From Propionibacterium sp. (GTDB taxonomy: Bacteria > Actinomycetota > Actinomycetes > Propionibacteriales > Propionibacteriaceae): a stretch of 17,293 bases of DNA. How positions within the stretch are numbered: the stretch's first letter is position 1; each line of letters opens with the position of its first letter. Shown here piece after piece: positions 6,469-16,272 of the stretch. The DNA is taken from NCBI GenBank assembly GCA_012837465.1, contig DURG01000177.1, forward strand, positions 1-17,293, in the 5' to 3' direction. The notes under the pieces were generated by a model that was not told where the DNA came from, ran no database searches, and saw only the letters and a list, made by a program, of their open reading frames with translations. The position numbers and the translations under genes were made by a program.

Positions 6469-6592
6469 GACGGACGAGTTCTCATGCAGAACCGCACCCC
6501 GTCGGGTAGTCGTGACCGTTTCGTTATCAAATCCGGGGCCCGGAAGCGCTCATTTGGAAGGTTCAAATGGCGGGCTTGCGACAGCAGGCGGG

Positions 6593-7461
6593 CTACGCCG
6601 TCGGCTTGTGCACCTCGACGGCGACCTGCTGGCCGTCGTCGTCGCGGTGGACGATCATGACCTCGCCCACCACCATCGGCTTCGGCTCCAACCCCAGGCC
6701 CCGATACATCGAGGGCAGCACGGGGCGGTGGCCGCACACGGCCGTGGGCACCTTGATCTTCCGGAAGAGCTTCGAGACGAACTTCTCCACCTCGCTGGGG
6801 TGGACGGTGCCCTCCTCCTCGGTGAGCACCTTCTTCGTGTCGATCTCCAGCCCGCGCTGCTCGGCGTAGGGGCGCAGGGTCTCGACGCAGCGGGTCGACG
6901 ACGAGCTGACGAGCGACTCGACCCCGTAGGCCGACAGCAACTGCGCCAGCTCCTTCGCCTGTCGGCGCCCGCGACCGGTGAGGCGCCGCTCCTGGTCCGC
7001 GCCGCTCCAGTCCTTGCGCAGCATGGCCTTGCCGTGGCGCACCAGCAGCAGCGGAGTGGTGCGCGGCATCAGTAGCGCCGACGACAGGAGGCGCCGCTCG
7101 TCGGCGTAGGTGAGGGTGCGCATGGCCCGGTCGATGTCGAGCCAGCGGACCTTGTCCACCTCCTTGTTGGGGGTGAACTCCTGCTCGGCGACGGCCTCGG
7201 CACGCCAGTACTCGACGGCCTTGAGGCCCTTGGTGAGCTTGTAGCGGATCGCAGGCAGGCGCAGCCCGAGGCGGGCGGAGACGCCCGTCTCCTCGAACAC
7301 CTCCCGGATGGCCGTCTGGGGCGCGAGTTCGTCCTTGACGCCCTTGCCCTTGGGCAGGGACCAGTCGTCGTAGGCGGGCCGGTGGACGGCGAGCACCTCG
7401 ACGTCGTCGCCCTCGCCGCGCAGCACCACCGCGCCGGCCGCGCGGATGTCAGCCTTCCTGC

Positions 7462-7465
<4 letters not shown>
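6593..7465 (-). CDS. mutT1: MutT1-like NUDIX hydrolase with histidine-phosphatase domain
   Basis: This 290-residue two-domain protein has a complete NUDIX box at 40-62 (G40, E46, R54-E55, E58-E59, G61). A histidine-phosphatase domain follows, opening with R143-H144-G145 and with a later C-G-H-R-P containing the second active-site His. The architecture matches mycobacterial MutT1, which hydrolyses oxidised guanine nucleotides and dinucleoside polyphosphates in two steps. In mycobacteria mutT1 is also a neighbour of ppk1. The start is ATG 7465, overlapping the ppk1 stop as ATGA, so the two are probably translationally coupled; the frame stays open upstream but only inside ppk1. It is the last gene before the pstS promoter. 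No strong terminator follows, so some read-through into pst is possible. Confidence 0.9.
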
Positions 7466-9557
<2,092 letters not shown>

Positions 9558-9561
<4 letters not shown>

Positions 9562-10454
9562 GCCTGCCCCTTCTTCGCGCGGTAGCTGGTGTCGGTCTGG
9601 ACGATCTCGAAGCCGGCGTTGAGATACATCTGGACGACGCGCTCCTGGTCACCCTCGACGTAGAGCTGGATGCGGGTGTCGCCCTGCTGCTGGAGGTGCT
9701 CGAGACCGGCCTCGAGGAGCGTGCGGCCGAGGCCCTTGCCCTCGTGGTCGGGGCTGACGGCGATCACGTAGACCTCGCCGAGGCCGTTGCCGTGGCGCTT
9801 GGTCCAGTGGAAGCCGGCGACCTCGCCGTCGATGCGGGCGACGAGCAGCCCGGCGGGGTCGAACCAGGGCTGGCGGGTGAGGTCCTCGAACTCGGCGACG
9901 GTGAGTCGGCCCTGCTCGGGATGGTGGGCGAAGGCGGCGGCGTTGATGGCGACGATGGCCTCGCGGTCGGCGGCGGTGTAGGTGTCGATCGCGTAGCGGG
10001 GGTCCTTCGTCGCATCGCGGTCTTCGTCCCTCGGACGCGATGCGGGCCGGTCTGGGTCGGCAAGGGTCTTCTCCATGCGGAGGAGTTCGCGGGCGGGGGC
10101 CATGCCGACGCGGTGGGCGAGTTCGGGCGCGCCGGGGAGGGTGCCGAAGGCCCAGGCCGACGACTCGGGGTGGGCCGCGAGCGCCTCGCGCAGCAGCTCG
10201 GTGCCGACGCCCTCGCGACGGTGGTCCGGATGGACGCCCACCAGCAGGGTGCCATCGCGCTCGTCGCACACGACGAAGCCGTGCGGGTCGGAGCGCTTCC
10301 CCATGAAGAAGAAATCGGCCTCGCGGACGCCGTCGATGCCCATCGACGCGGATTCGTTGATGGGCGAGATCCCGTCGTGCTCGGTGATCGCCGCGACCAG
10401 GGCGCGCAGGGCGTCCTGCATCGTCGGGGTCAGGGTGGTCAAGCTAACCAGCAC
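9558..10454 (-). CDS. mshD: Mycothiol synthase MshD
   Basis: This 298-residue enzyme acetylates Cys-GlcN-Ins in the last step of mycothiol synthesis, using acetyl-CoA. It has two GNAT domains. The N-terminal acetyl-CoA loop is near V-H-P-D-H-R-R-E-G-V-G (74-84) and the C-terminal one near S-P-D-H-E-G-K-G-L-G-R (234-244), followed by L-Y-V-E-G-D-Q and Y-L-N-A-G-F. I chose GTG 10454 because AAGGAGG (10467-10461) precedes it by 6 nt; the frame stays open further upstream but only inside glnR. The start lies within the last 11 bases of glnR and the stop overlaps ppk1. The glnR-mshD order matches the mycobacterial one. A charged linker (about 132-152) separates the domains. Confidence 0.93.
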
Positions 10455-11094
10455 GGTGGGCCTCCTTGGCACTGGCGAAGCGGTAGCCCACGTTGCGCAC
10501 GGTGCCGATGTAGTGGTCGAATTGGCCGAGCTTAGCCCGTAGTCGCCTGACATGGACGTCGACCGTTCGGGTCCCACCGTAGTAGTCGTAGCCCCACACC
10601 TGGCTGACGAGGGTCTCGCGGGACAGCACGCGGCCCGGGTGCTGCATCAGGTAGCGCAGCAGCTCGAACTCGGTGTAGGTCAGGTCCAGCGGCACGCCGT
10701 CGAGCGTGGCGGTGTAGGCGGCACCGTCGACGCGGAGGGGGCCGGCCACGAACACGTCCGGATCCGCGCTGACGCGGGTGAGCATGCGGATGCGGGCGTC
10801 GAACTCGGCGGGTTCGCTGCCGGCCACCACGAAGTCGTTGAAGCCCCATTCGGGCGACAACACGGCCAGGCCGGGGCGCGCCACGATCAGCATGATCGGG
10901 AGGTTCCCCCGCGACAGCGCCTGACACGTGGTGCGGGCGGCGGTGAGGTCCACCACGCCGTCGACGATCACGAGGTCGGCGGAGTCGAGTTCGAGGATCG
11001 CGCGGGAGGCCGAATCCACGGTGGTGATCGAATGGCTGAGGAGGGCCAGTTCGGGAGGGGTCTCCTTGGAGGTGATGAACACGATGCTGCTCAC
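10444..11094 (-). CDS. glnR: GlnR-family orphan OmpR-type regulator
   Basis: This 216-residue transcription factor has an N-terminal receiver-like domain (about 1-105) and an OmpR-type winged helix (about 115-207). The C-terminal part is almost the GlnR consensus: L-T-Y-T-E-F-E-L-L, W-G-Y-D-Y-Y-G-G-T-R-T-V-D-V-H-V-R-R-L-R, G-T-V-R-N-V-G-Y-R-F. The receiver part shares D-L-V-I-V-D-G-x-x-D-L (D45, D49) and W-G-F-N-D with GlnR but lacks a full phosphorylation pocket. No sensor kinase is adjacent. GlnR controls nitrogen assimilation in actinobacteria. I chose GTG 11094 because AAGGAGG stands about 8 nt upstream and the extra N-terminal residues otherwise read through it. It heads the operon with mshD, ppk1 and mutT1. 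Confidence 0.88.
   Translation of the reverse strand: MSSIVFITSKETPPELALLSHSITTVDSASRAILELDSADLVIVDGVVDLTAARTTCQALSRGNLPIMLIVARPGLAVLSPEWGFNDFVVAGSEPAEFDARIRMLTRVSADPDVFVAGPLRVDGAAYTATLDGVPLDLTYTEFELLRYLMQHPGRVLSRETLVSQVWGYDYYGGTRTVDVHVRRLRAKLGQFDHYIGTVRNVGYRFASAKEAHRAG
10461..10467 (-). promoter_or_regulatory. Ribosome-binding site that sets the mshD GTG start
   Basis: AAGGAGG on the minus strand lies 6 nt before GTG 10454, inside the glnR coding sequence. It is the strongest ribosome site I see in this operon and decides the mshD start over upstream in-frame codons. Confidence 0.85.
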
Positions 11095-11131
11095 TTGGCT
11101 ACCCTCCTTCCGCGCGCTGCGGGACGGGGAC

Positions 11132-11137
11132 ATCCTA
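11132..11137 (-). promoter_or_regulatory. Candidate -10 box of the glnR operon
   Basis: TAGGAT on the minus strand, a good actinobacterial -10, predicts a start near 11125 and a leader of about 31 nt containing the AAGGAGG ribosome site. No convincing -35 is visible. The region between the two divergent genes is only 74 bp. Confidence 0.5.
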
Positions 11138-11155
11138 ATGGCAACGCCGCGCCGC

Positions 11156-11161
11156 TAGCAT
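11156..11161 (+). promoter_or_regulatory. Candidate -10 box, leaderless start at 11169
   Basis: TAGCAT is followed by 7 nt and then ATG 11169, placing the predicted transcription start at or one base before the ATG. No ribosome site precedes this gene. This geometry favours ATG 11169 over ATG 11160, which lies inside the box. Confidence 0.5.
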
Positions 11162-11168
11162 GGCGGAC

Positions 11169-11921
11169 ATGACGCAGGGACTACCGGACGACCTGTTCCG
11201 GCCCGGGACGGGGGAACCGTCCGCGGAGGTGCGCGAGGAGCGGAGGCTTCCTCGGGTACCCAGGCCGGCGTCGGTGAAGACCATCCCGCTCGAATCCTCC
11301 GGCATCTCCCCGCGCGTGCTCGCCGGCATCATCGTGCTGGCGCTGCTGGTCGCGTTCGCGCTCGGACGGCTGTTCCTGTTCCTGCCCGAGGTGCCCGTCG
11401 TGGAGGTGAGCCCCGCGCCGTCGCCGTCGGTGACCGTGACGGAGGCCACACCGTCGGACGAGTTCGTCGCCTACTCCGGCCCCGTCATCACCATCCCCGC
11501 GCTCACCGCCGAGGGCACGTGCGAGGAGGGCCAGACCGTCGAGGGGGCGGCCAGCCTCATCGACCACGACCCCGCCACCATCTGGCGTTGCGTGGGCGAC
11601 GGGGTGGGGGAGAAGCTCTCGTTCACGTTCAGCGGGCGCCGGCCGCTGGTCGGCGTGCGCGTGGTCAACGGCAACTCCGCGTGGACGGACCGGTACCTGG
11701 CGGAGCGGCGCATCATGTCGCTGCGCTGGGAGTTCGACGACGGCTCGTTCTTCGTGCAGGGCCTGGCCGCGAACAACCGCAACCTGCAGGAGGTGCGGTT
11801 CCCGCCACTGACCGCCACGTCGGTGACGTTGACGGTGCTCGAGGTGACCGCCCCGGGCGATGAGACCGATGACGCCGACGCGGTGTCGATCGCGGCCGTC
11901 GAGTTCCTGTCGCCCGCCTGA
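11169..11921 (+). CDS. Membrane-anchored protein with a discoidin/NADase-type glycan-binding-like domain
   Basis: This 250-residue protein has a cytoplasmic N-terminus rich in Pro and Arg (1-48), one membrane segment (about 50-72), and a Pro/Ser linker to about 100. A C-terminal beta-rich domain (about 105-248) would lie outside the membrane. The domain shows the pattern of the NADase-type glycan-binding or discoidin-like family: S-L-I-D-H-D-P-A-T-I-W-R-C, G-V-G-E-K-L-S-F-T-F, V-R-V-V-N-G-N and a closing D-A-V-S-I-A-A-V-E-F. Two Cys residues, near the domain start and in W-R-C, could form a disulfide. The ligand is unknown. It is divergent from glnR and convergent with dtd. The family call is from pattern recognition only. 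Confidence 0.65.
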   Translation: MTQGLPDDLFRPGTGEPSAEVREERRLPRVPRPASVKTIPLESSGISPRVLAGIIVLALLVAFALGRLFLFLPEVPVVEVSPAPSPSVTVTEATPSDEFVAYSGPVITIPALTAEGTCEEGQTVEGAASLIDHDPATIWRCVGDGVGEKLSFTFSGRRPLVGVRVVNGNSAWTDRYLAERRIMSLRWEFDDGSFFVQGLAANNRNLQEVRFPPLTATSVTLTVLEVTAPGDETDDADAVSIAAVEFLSPA

Positions 11922-11961
11922 CGTCGGTTCTGGAGTGCCGGCGAGAACGAGCGGTGCGGGG

Positions 11962-12399
11962 CTATTCCCAGTCCTTGGTGTCCATCGTGATGGTCACCGG
12001 GCCGTCGTTGACCGACGACACCAGCATGTGCGCGCCGAACACGCCCCGCGACACCGTCGCGCCCAGCAGCTCCAACTGCCGGCACAACTCTTCGACGAGT
12101 GGCTCGCTCACCGCGCCGGGTGCGGCCCTGCTCCACGACGGGCGGCGACCCTTGCGCGTCGACGCGTAGAGCGTGAACTGGCTGACCACCAGCAGCGGGG
12201 CGTCGACGTCGCTGGCCGACAGTTCGTCGTCGAGGATCCGCAGCGACCAGATCTTGCGGGCCAGCGCCGCCGCATCCTCGGGGGAGTCGTCGTGGCCGAC
12301 CCCGGCGAGCACGAGCAGGCCCGGCCGCTCCAGTTCGCCGACGACGTCGCCGTCGACCTGCACGGACGCCGACAGGACCCTGGTGACCACAACACGCAT
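11962..12399 (-). CDS. dtd: D-aminoacyl-tRNA deacylase
   Basis: This 145-residue enzyme hydrolyses D-aminoacyl-tRNA (and Gly mischarged on tRNA-Ala), recycling tRNA in the cytoplasm. Both active-site motifs are present: S73-Q-F-T-L-Y-A79 and N131-D-G-P-V-T136. The length is standard for the family. ATG 12399 begins the canonical M-R-V-V-V-T-R-V; the frame stays open upstream, but only through the promoter and the divergent gene. No strong ribosome site is visible. It shares a 34-bp divergent control region with the FABP-ygfZ pair. Confidence 0.95.
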   Translation of the reverse strand: MRVVVTRVLSASVQVDGDVVGELERPGLLVLAGVGHDDSPEDAAALARKIWSLRILDDELSASDVDAPLLVVSQFTLYASTRKGRRPSWSRAAPGAVSEPLVEELCRQLELLGATVSRGVFGAHMLVSSVNDGPVTITMDTKDWE

Positions 12400-12418
12400 G
12401 GCCCCATTGTGGCGCGTT

Positions 12419-12426
12419 CGTATACT
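12419..12426. promoter_or_regulatory. Overlapping divergent -10 boxes between dtd and the FABP gene
   Basis: On the plus strand TATACT (12421-12426) is followed by 7 nt and ATG 12434, the leaderless pattern. On the minus strand TATACG (12424-12419) would start dtd mRNA near 12412 with a leader of about 13 nt. The shared core GTATAC is a palindrome, so one melted site could serve only one direction at a time. Confidence 0.6.
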
Positions 12427-12433
12427 GGCCCGC

Positions 12434-12982
12434 ATGTCTGATACCCCGCAGCTGAACATTGACCTAGAGGTGCCCGAAGGCCTCAACCCGGCGCTGACCG
12501 CGCTGGGCTGGATGGTTGGCCGCTGGGAGGGAACCGGCCACGGCACGGACCACGAGGGCAACGACTTCCAGTTCGAGCAACGCATGGAGTTCCAGAGCAA
12601 CGGCGAGGACTACCTCTACTACGTCTCGCAGACCTTCCTGCTCAGCGAGGATGAGGCCGAGGAGGGAGCCGAGGGCATCGGCCGCGCCACCAAGGCGCTC
12701 GGCATGGAGACCGGCTTCTGGCGCCCCAAGGCCGATGCGTCGGTCGAGGTGGAGCTCGCCAGCTCTGACGGCTGGACCGAGGTCCTCGTCGGCAAGGTGG
12801 CCGTCACCCGCATCGACCTGACCACCGACGCCGTGGTGCGCGGCGAGTCCGCCTCCGTCGAGCACCTGTCCGGCCAGCGTCTCTACGGCAAGGTGGAGGG
12901 CGATCTCATGTACGCGCTCGACCGCTCCACCACCGATCACGAACTGCGCCCCCACATGTGGGCCCGCCTGAAGCGCGTCTGA
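12434..12982 (+). CDS. FABP-family / nitrobindin-like heme protein
   Basis: This 182-residue small beta-barrel protein belongs to the actinobacterial FABP/nitrobindin family. It carries the signature G29-R-W-E-G-T-G35 (GxWxGxG) and a C-terminal P-H174-M-W-A-R-L-K-R, whose His is the expected axial heme ligand. Characterised nitrobindins bind ferric heme and isomerise peroxynitrite to nitrate. The central D-E-A-E-E-G-A-E-G stretch is a probable loop insertion. The start at ATG 12434 lies 7 nt after a TATACT box, with no ribosome site, so the mRNA is probably leaderless. It overlaps ygfZ by one base (TGATG). Confidence 0.88.
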   Translation: MSDTPQLNIDLEVPEGLNPALTALGWMVGRWEGTGHGTDHEGNDFQFEQRMEFQSNGEDYLYYVSQTFLLSEDEAEEGAEGIGRATKALGMETGFWRPKADASVEVELASSDGWTEVLVGKVAVTRIDLTTDAVVRGESASVEHLSGQRLYGKVEGDLMYALDRSTTDHELRPHMWARLKRV

Positions 12983-13914
12983 TGGCCGGCGTCGAGATCG
13001 ATGAGGGCCTGGACGAGGGCCTCATCTGGCACTACGGCAACCCCGTGGCCGAGGCGCGCTCGCTCGCCAGTGGCGAGGGGGTCGTCGACCTGCGCAACCG
13101 CGAGGTCATCGAGGTCGCCGGCGAGGACCGCCTCACCTGGCTGCACTCGCTGACCACGCAGCACCTCGAGCACCTGAAGCCGGGGGTGCCGACCACCGCG
13201 CTTATCCTGTCGCCCACCGGCCACACCGAACACGTGCTGCACGGCGTCGACGACGGTACGAGCTTCCTCGCCTGGACCGAACCCGGCCGGGCCGAGGCGC
13301 TCATCGATTTCCTGGACAAGATGCGCTTCGTGATGCGCGTCGAGGTCGCCCGCCGCGACGACCTGCGCCTGGCCTGGGCCGGCCACAAGGTGGCACTCGA
13401 CCCGCAGTGGCGCGTGCGCGACTCCGACCTCGGCGGCGTGGAGGTGTTCCTCCCCGTCGACGCCGAGTTGGAGGCCACCGTCGGCACGTGGGCGTTCGAC
13501 GCCATGCGGATCGCCGCCGGCGTGCCGCGCATCTTCGTCGACACCGACCACAAGACCATCCCCAACGAGATCGGCCTGCTCGGCACGCACCTGGAGAAGG
13601 GGTGCTACCGCGGGCAGGAGACGGTCGCGCGCGTCCATACGCTGGGCCGCCCGCCGCGGCGGCTGGTGCAGCTGCACCTCGACGGCACGCAGTCGGAGCT
13701 GCCCGAGCCGGGGGCGCCCATCGAGTTCAACGGACGCACCGTCGGCTTCGTGGGCTCGGCCGCCCGCCACCACGAGCTGGGCCCCATCGCGCTCGCCATG
13801 GTGAAGCGCAACGTGCCGGTGGATCAGGACCTGCTCGCCGGCGGCATCCCCGCGGCCCAGGAGGTCCTCGTCGACCCCGAGGTCGGCCTGCACATCAGGC
13901 CCGTGCTGGGCTGA
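12982..13914 (+). CDS. ygfZ: Folate-binding protein YgfZ
   Basis: This 310-residue protein is related to the glycine-cleavage T-protein and acts in repair or assembly of certain iron-sulfur enzymes with tetrahydrofolate. The diagnostic K206-G-C208-Y-R-G-Q-E213 motif is intact, including the essential Cys. The start ATG 12982 overlaps the FABP stop (TGATG), so translation is coupled; the longer open frame upstream lies inside the FABP gene. Length fits the family. Pairing an iron-sulfur repair factor with a heme-based peroxynitrite-handling protein fits a nitrosative or oxidative stress theme. Confidence 0.93.
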   Translation: MAGVEIDEGLDEGLIWHYGNPVAEARSLASGEGVVDLRNREVIEVAGEDRLTWLHSLTTQHLEHLKPGVPTTALILSPTGHTEHVLHGVDDGTSFLAWTEPGRAEALIDFLDKMRFVMRVEVARRDDLRLAWAGHKVALDPQWRVRDSDLGGVEVFLPVDAELEATVGTWAFDAMRIAAGVPRIFVDTDHKTIPNEIGLLGTHLEKGCYRGQETVARVHTLGRPPRRLVQLHLDGTQSELPEPGAPIEFNGRTVGFVGSAARHHELGPIALAMVKRNVPVDQDLLAGGIPAAQEVLVDPEVGLHIRPVLG

Positions 13915-13954
13915 CGCCCCAAGAAGCGAAGGCCGCCACCCCCGGGTCCCGAGT

Positions 13955-13999
13955 GACGAGGCCCCTGACCCCGGACTTACCGGGTTCGGGGGCCTCGTC
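13955..13999. terminator. Long hairpin between convergent ygfZ and tpx
   Basis: A 20-bp stem (13955-13974 with 13980-13999) has one G-T wobble, one mismatch and a 5-nt ACTTA loop. It sits 40 bp after ygfZ and 18 bp after the tpx stop and can serve both strands. Neither side has a real U-run, as is common in high-GC actinobacteria. Confidence 0.85.
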
Positions 14000-14017
14000 G
14001 TATCGAGGGGCTGCGGG

Positions 14018-14515
14018 TCAGTTCAGCGCAGCGAGCGCGGCGTCGTAATCCGGCTCCTGGCCGATCTCCGGGACCTGTTCGGTATAGACGACCTTGCCGT
14101 CCTCGTCGATGACCACGACGGCGCGCGACAAGAGGCCCTTGAGCGGGCCGCTCTTCATGGTCACGCCGTAGGTCTCGCCGAAGCCGGTGCGGAAGTCCGA
14201 GGCGACCACGACGTTGTCGATGCCCTCGGCGCCGCAGAAGCGGGCCTGGGCGAACGGGAGGTCGCGCGAGATGTTCAGCACCTTGGCGCCCTCGAGGCCG
14301 GCGGCCTTCTCGTTGAAGGTGCGCACGCTGGTGGCGCAGACGCCGGTGTCGAGCGACGGGAAGATGTTGATGACGAGCTTCTGGCCCTTGAAGTCTGAGA
14401 GCTTCACTTCGCCGAGGTCGTCGCCGGTGACCTCGAAGTCAGGCGCGTCGGAGCCGACGGCGGGCAGCTCGCTGATGGATTGGATGGGGGTTCCCTTGAA
14501 GGTGATGTCAGCCAT
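14018..14515 (-). CDS. tpx: Thiol peroxidase Tpx
   Basis: This 165-residue atypical 2-Cys peroxiredoxin reduces hydrogen and organic peroxides using thioredoxin. The peroxidatic C60 lies in P-S-L-D-T-G-V-C-A-T-S-V-R, the resolving C94 in A-R-F-C-G-A-E-G; spacing and positions match E. coli Tpx. The start ATG 14515 has GGGAGGA upstream; a 9-codon upstream extension is possible but not family-like. The ribosome site falls in the loop of a small hairpin (arms CGATC and GATCG, 14521-14536). It is divergent from ppk2 across 112 bp and convergent with ygfZ. Confidence 0.96.
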   Translation of the reverse strand: MADITFKGTPIQSISELPAVGSDAPDFEVTGDDLGEVKLSDFKGQKLVINIFPSLDTGVCATSVRTFNEKAAGLEGAKVLNISRDLPFAQARFCGAEGIDNVVVASDFRTGFGETYGVTMKSGPLKGLLSRAVVVIDEDGKVVYTEQVPEIGQEPDYDAALAALN

Positions 14516-14588
14516 ACCCCCGATCCTCCCCGATCGGGCCAAATCTCGCTAGGGGTCTCAGGGTGCCAAGTGCGAACATCCGCCGCGT

Positions 14589-14610
14589 GTTCACCCACTG
14601 TGCACCGGAA
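14589..14610 (+). promoter_or_regulatory. PHO-box-like direct repeat upstream of ppk2
   Basis: GTTCACC at 14589 and GTGCACC at 14600 are exactly 11 bp apart, the same unit and spacing as at pstS. A TTGGAT box (14616-14621) starts 16 bp after the second unit, the distance also found at pstS, and is 6 nt before ATG 14628. This predicts phosphate-starvation control of ppk2. Confidence 0.7.
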
Positions 14611-14627
14611 AGTGGTTGGATCCCTTC

Positions 14628-15548
14628 ATGAGCCAATCCAGCCTGCGCGAATACATCGACCAACTCGTCGCGGAGGGCTACGCCGTCACCGACGTGCACG
14701 GGGAGGACCCGTACCTGATCGACCCGCTCGGCGAGGCCGTCGAGACCTGGCGCGACAAGTATCCCTACGACGAGTTGCTGAGCCGCAGCGAGTACGAGAT
14801 CGAGAAGCGGCAACTCCAGATCGAGTTGCTGAAGTTCCAGTACTCGGCGCAGGATCGCGGCACCAAGCACGTCATCATCTTCGAGGGCCGCGACGCCGCC
14901 GGCAAGGGTGGCGCGATCAAGCGGTTCACCGAGCACCTCAACCCCCGCTACGCGCGTACGGTTGCGCTCGGCGTACCCACCGAGCGTGAGAAGGGTCAGT
15001 GGTACTTCCAGCGCTACATCCAGCACCTGCCCACCTCCGGCGAGATCGTGATGTTCGACCGCTCCTGGTACAACCGCGCCGGCGTCGAGCGCGTGATGGG
15101 CTTCTGCAGCGATGAGGAGTACGACATCTTCATCCGGGAGGCCCCGCTGTTCGAGGAGATGCTGATCGAATCCGGCATCACCGTGACCAAGTTCTGGTTC
15201 TCCGTGACGCAGCGCGAGCAGCGCACCCGCTTCGCGATCCGCCAGATCGACCCGGTGCGCCAGTGGAAGCTCTCCCCGATGGACCTGGAGTCGCTGGGCC
15301 GCTGGGAGGACTACACCGCCGCCAAGAATGCGATGTTGAAGTACACCGACACCGAGATCGCGCCCTGGTACCGCATCAAGTCCAACGACAAGAAGCGCGC
15401 CCGGCTCAACGCGATGCGCCTGTTCCTGGAGTTGCACGACTACGAGGGCAAGGACGCGGCCGTCATCAAGCCGACGGACCCGCTGATCGTCACCAAGGGC
15501 CGCAAGAACCGCATGGCGGAGGACTCCGAGGAGCAGGCGGAGGACTAG
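14628..15548 (+). CDS. ppk2: Polyphosphate kinase 2
   Basis: This 306-residue PPK2-family kinase transfers phosphate between polyphosphate and nucleotides, typically making GTP or ATP from the diphosphate. Walker A is G87-R-D-A-A-G-K-G-G95, the lid region carries G-V-P-T-E-R-E (about 115-121), and Walker B is I-V-M-F-D144-R-S-W-Y-N-R. It is a single-domain PPK2; the nucleotide preference cannot be read safely from the sequence. I chose ATG 14628; a TTG at 14616 is in frame but lies in the candidate -10. No ribosome site is visible, consistent with a leaderless mRNA. The acidic, Glu-rich C-terminus is probably disordered. Confidence 0.95.
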   Translation: MSQSSLREYIDQLVAEGYAVTDVHGEDPYLIDPLGEAVETWRDKYPYDELLSRSEYEIEKRQLQIELLKFQYSAQDRGTKHVIIFEGRDAAGKGGAIKRFTEHLNPRYARTVALGVPTEREKGQWYFQRYIQHLPTSGEIVMFDRSWYNRAGVERVMGFCSDEEYDIFIREAPLFEEMLIESGITVTKFWFSVTQREQRTRFAIRQIDPVRQWKLSPMDLESLGRWEDYTAAKNAMLKYTDTEIAPWYRIKSNDKKRARLNAMRLFLELHDYEGKDAAVIKPTDPLIVTKGRKNRMAEDSEEQAED

Positions 15549-15554
15549 TGCTCA

Positions 15555-15600
15555 GGGTCCCGGGTGCTGGCCTGATTCCGGGTCCCGAGTGTCGGCCTGA
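15555..15600. repeat. Two-copy 25-bp tandem repeat (partial third copy at 13944)
   Basis: GGGTCCCGGGTGCTGGCCTGA (15555) and GGGTCCCGAGTGTCGGCCTGA (15580) are 25 bp apart. A 12-bp piece, GGGTCCCGAGTG, recurs at 13944-13955, next to the ygfZ/tpx terminator. Both locations are gaps between convergent genes. An imperfect hairpin (15589-15610) at the end of the repeat may help terminate ppk2 and satD transcripts. Confidence 0.7.
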
Positions 15601-15606
15601 AGGCTG

Positions 15607-16269
15607 TCACTCAAGCGCGGCGTCCGGGCTCGATGGTGTCACGAAGACCGTGAGCGCCCGGATCGCGTCGGCGAGCGGCCGCAGGTCGTTGTTGGCCACG
15701 CGCTGCGAGTTGGCCGATTCGCTGATGCCCTCCCGCTCGGCGATCTCCGCGTTGCTGAGCCCCTCGAGTAGCCCCCGCAGCGTGCCGACCGTGCCCCCGC
15801 GCAGCCCGGAGAGGTGCGCGTCGATCAGCCCCACCGTCGCCTCCAGCAGCGGTTCCTCCACCCCGACGACGGCCGTGCGGGTGCCGCGGTAGCCCGCGTC
15901 CGACGCCCGGTCGCGCACCGCGTCGATGGCCTCCCGGGCCCGCCACCAGGCCGAGCCGTCCTGGATGCCGCGCTCGGCGTCGATCACCTTGACTTCGCCG
16001 ATCCCGATGCCGGCTCGCAGGTCGACCTCGGGAGCCACCGCGAGGCGCAGCGCGTAGGCGGCGCGGAGGGCGCCGTCGAGGGTTTCGTAGACGCCTTGGA
16101 GTTCGTCGCCGACGGTGAAGCGGAGGGGGTCCAGGGCCTCGACCCGCCCGTTGACCTCGTCGACGGCGGAGATGAGCTTCTCGTGCCGGAGGGCACGGGA
16201 GTCGCCTCGGGAGCCCACCACGTCCAGCAGGAGCGCAGCGGCTTTCGATTGTGACTTCATTCCAGCCAT
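15607..16269 (-). CDS. SatD-family protein with C-terminal helix-turn-helix
   Basis: This 220-residue protein shows the SatD pattern: L-L-L-D-V-V-G-S-R (13-21), R-F-T-V-G-D-E-L-Q-G (50-59), A-G-I-G-I-G-E-V (87-93+) and D-G-S-A-W-W-R-A-R-E-A (104-114). Conserved acidic and Gly-rich motifs suggest a nucleotide-cyclase-like fold, but no activity is established for the family. Residues about 165-205 form a helix-turn-helix (L-S-N-A-E-I-A-E-R-E-G-I-S-E-S). SatD was named from an acid-tolerance locus in streptococci. ATG 16269 is 6 nt after a TAATAT box, so the mRNA is probably leaderless; ATG 16260 is an alternative. It is divergent from a membrane protein gene. Confidence 0.78.
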   Translation of the reverse strand: MAGMKSQSKAAALLLDVVGSRGDSRALRHEKLISAVDEVNGRVEALDPLRFTVGDELQGVYETLDGALRAAYALRLAVAPEVDLRAGIGIGEVKVIDAERGIQDGSAWWRAREAIDAVRDRASDAGYRGTRTAVVGVEEPLLEATVGLIDAHLSGLRGGTVGTLRGLLEGLSNAEIAEREGISESANSQRVANNDLRPLADAIRALTVFVTPSSPDAALE

Positions 16270-16272
16270 ATG

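Noticed and set aside
4752..6509. Long plus-strand open frame opposite pstS and the pstC start.
   Set aside because: It covers a clear lipoprotein gene on the other strand, a promoter and two hairpins, and the predicted product is Gly/Val/Asp-rich with no recognisable domain.
6532..6569. Hairpins TCCGG-GGC-CCGGA and CATTTG/CAAATG after mutT1 as a terminator.
   Set aside because: Stems are short (5-6 bp) and no U-run follows on the minus strand. Read-through toward pst cannot be excluded.
14548..14588. Possible tpx promoter (TTGGCA and TAGCGA on the minus strand).
   Set aside because: The spacing between the two boxes is about 12 bp, too short for a standard promoter.
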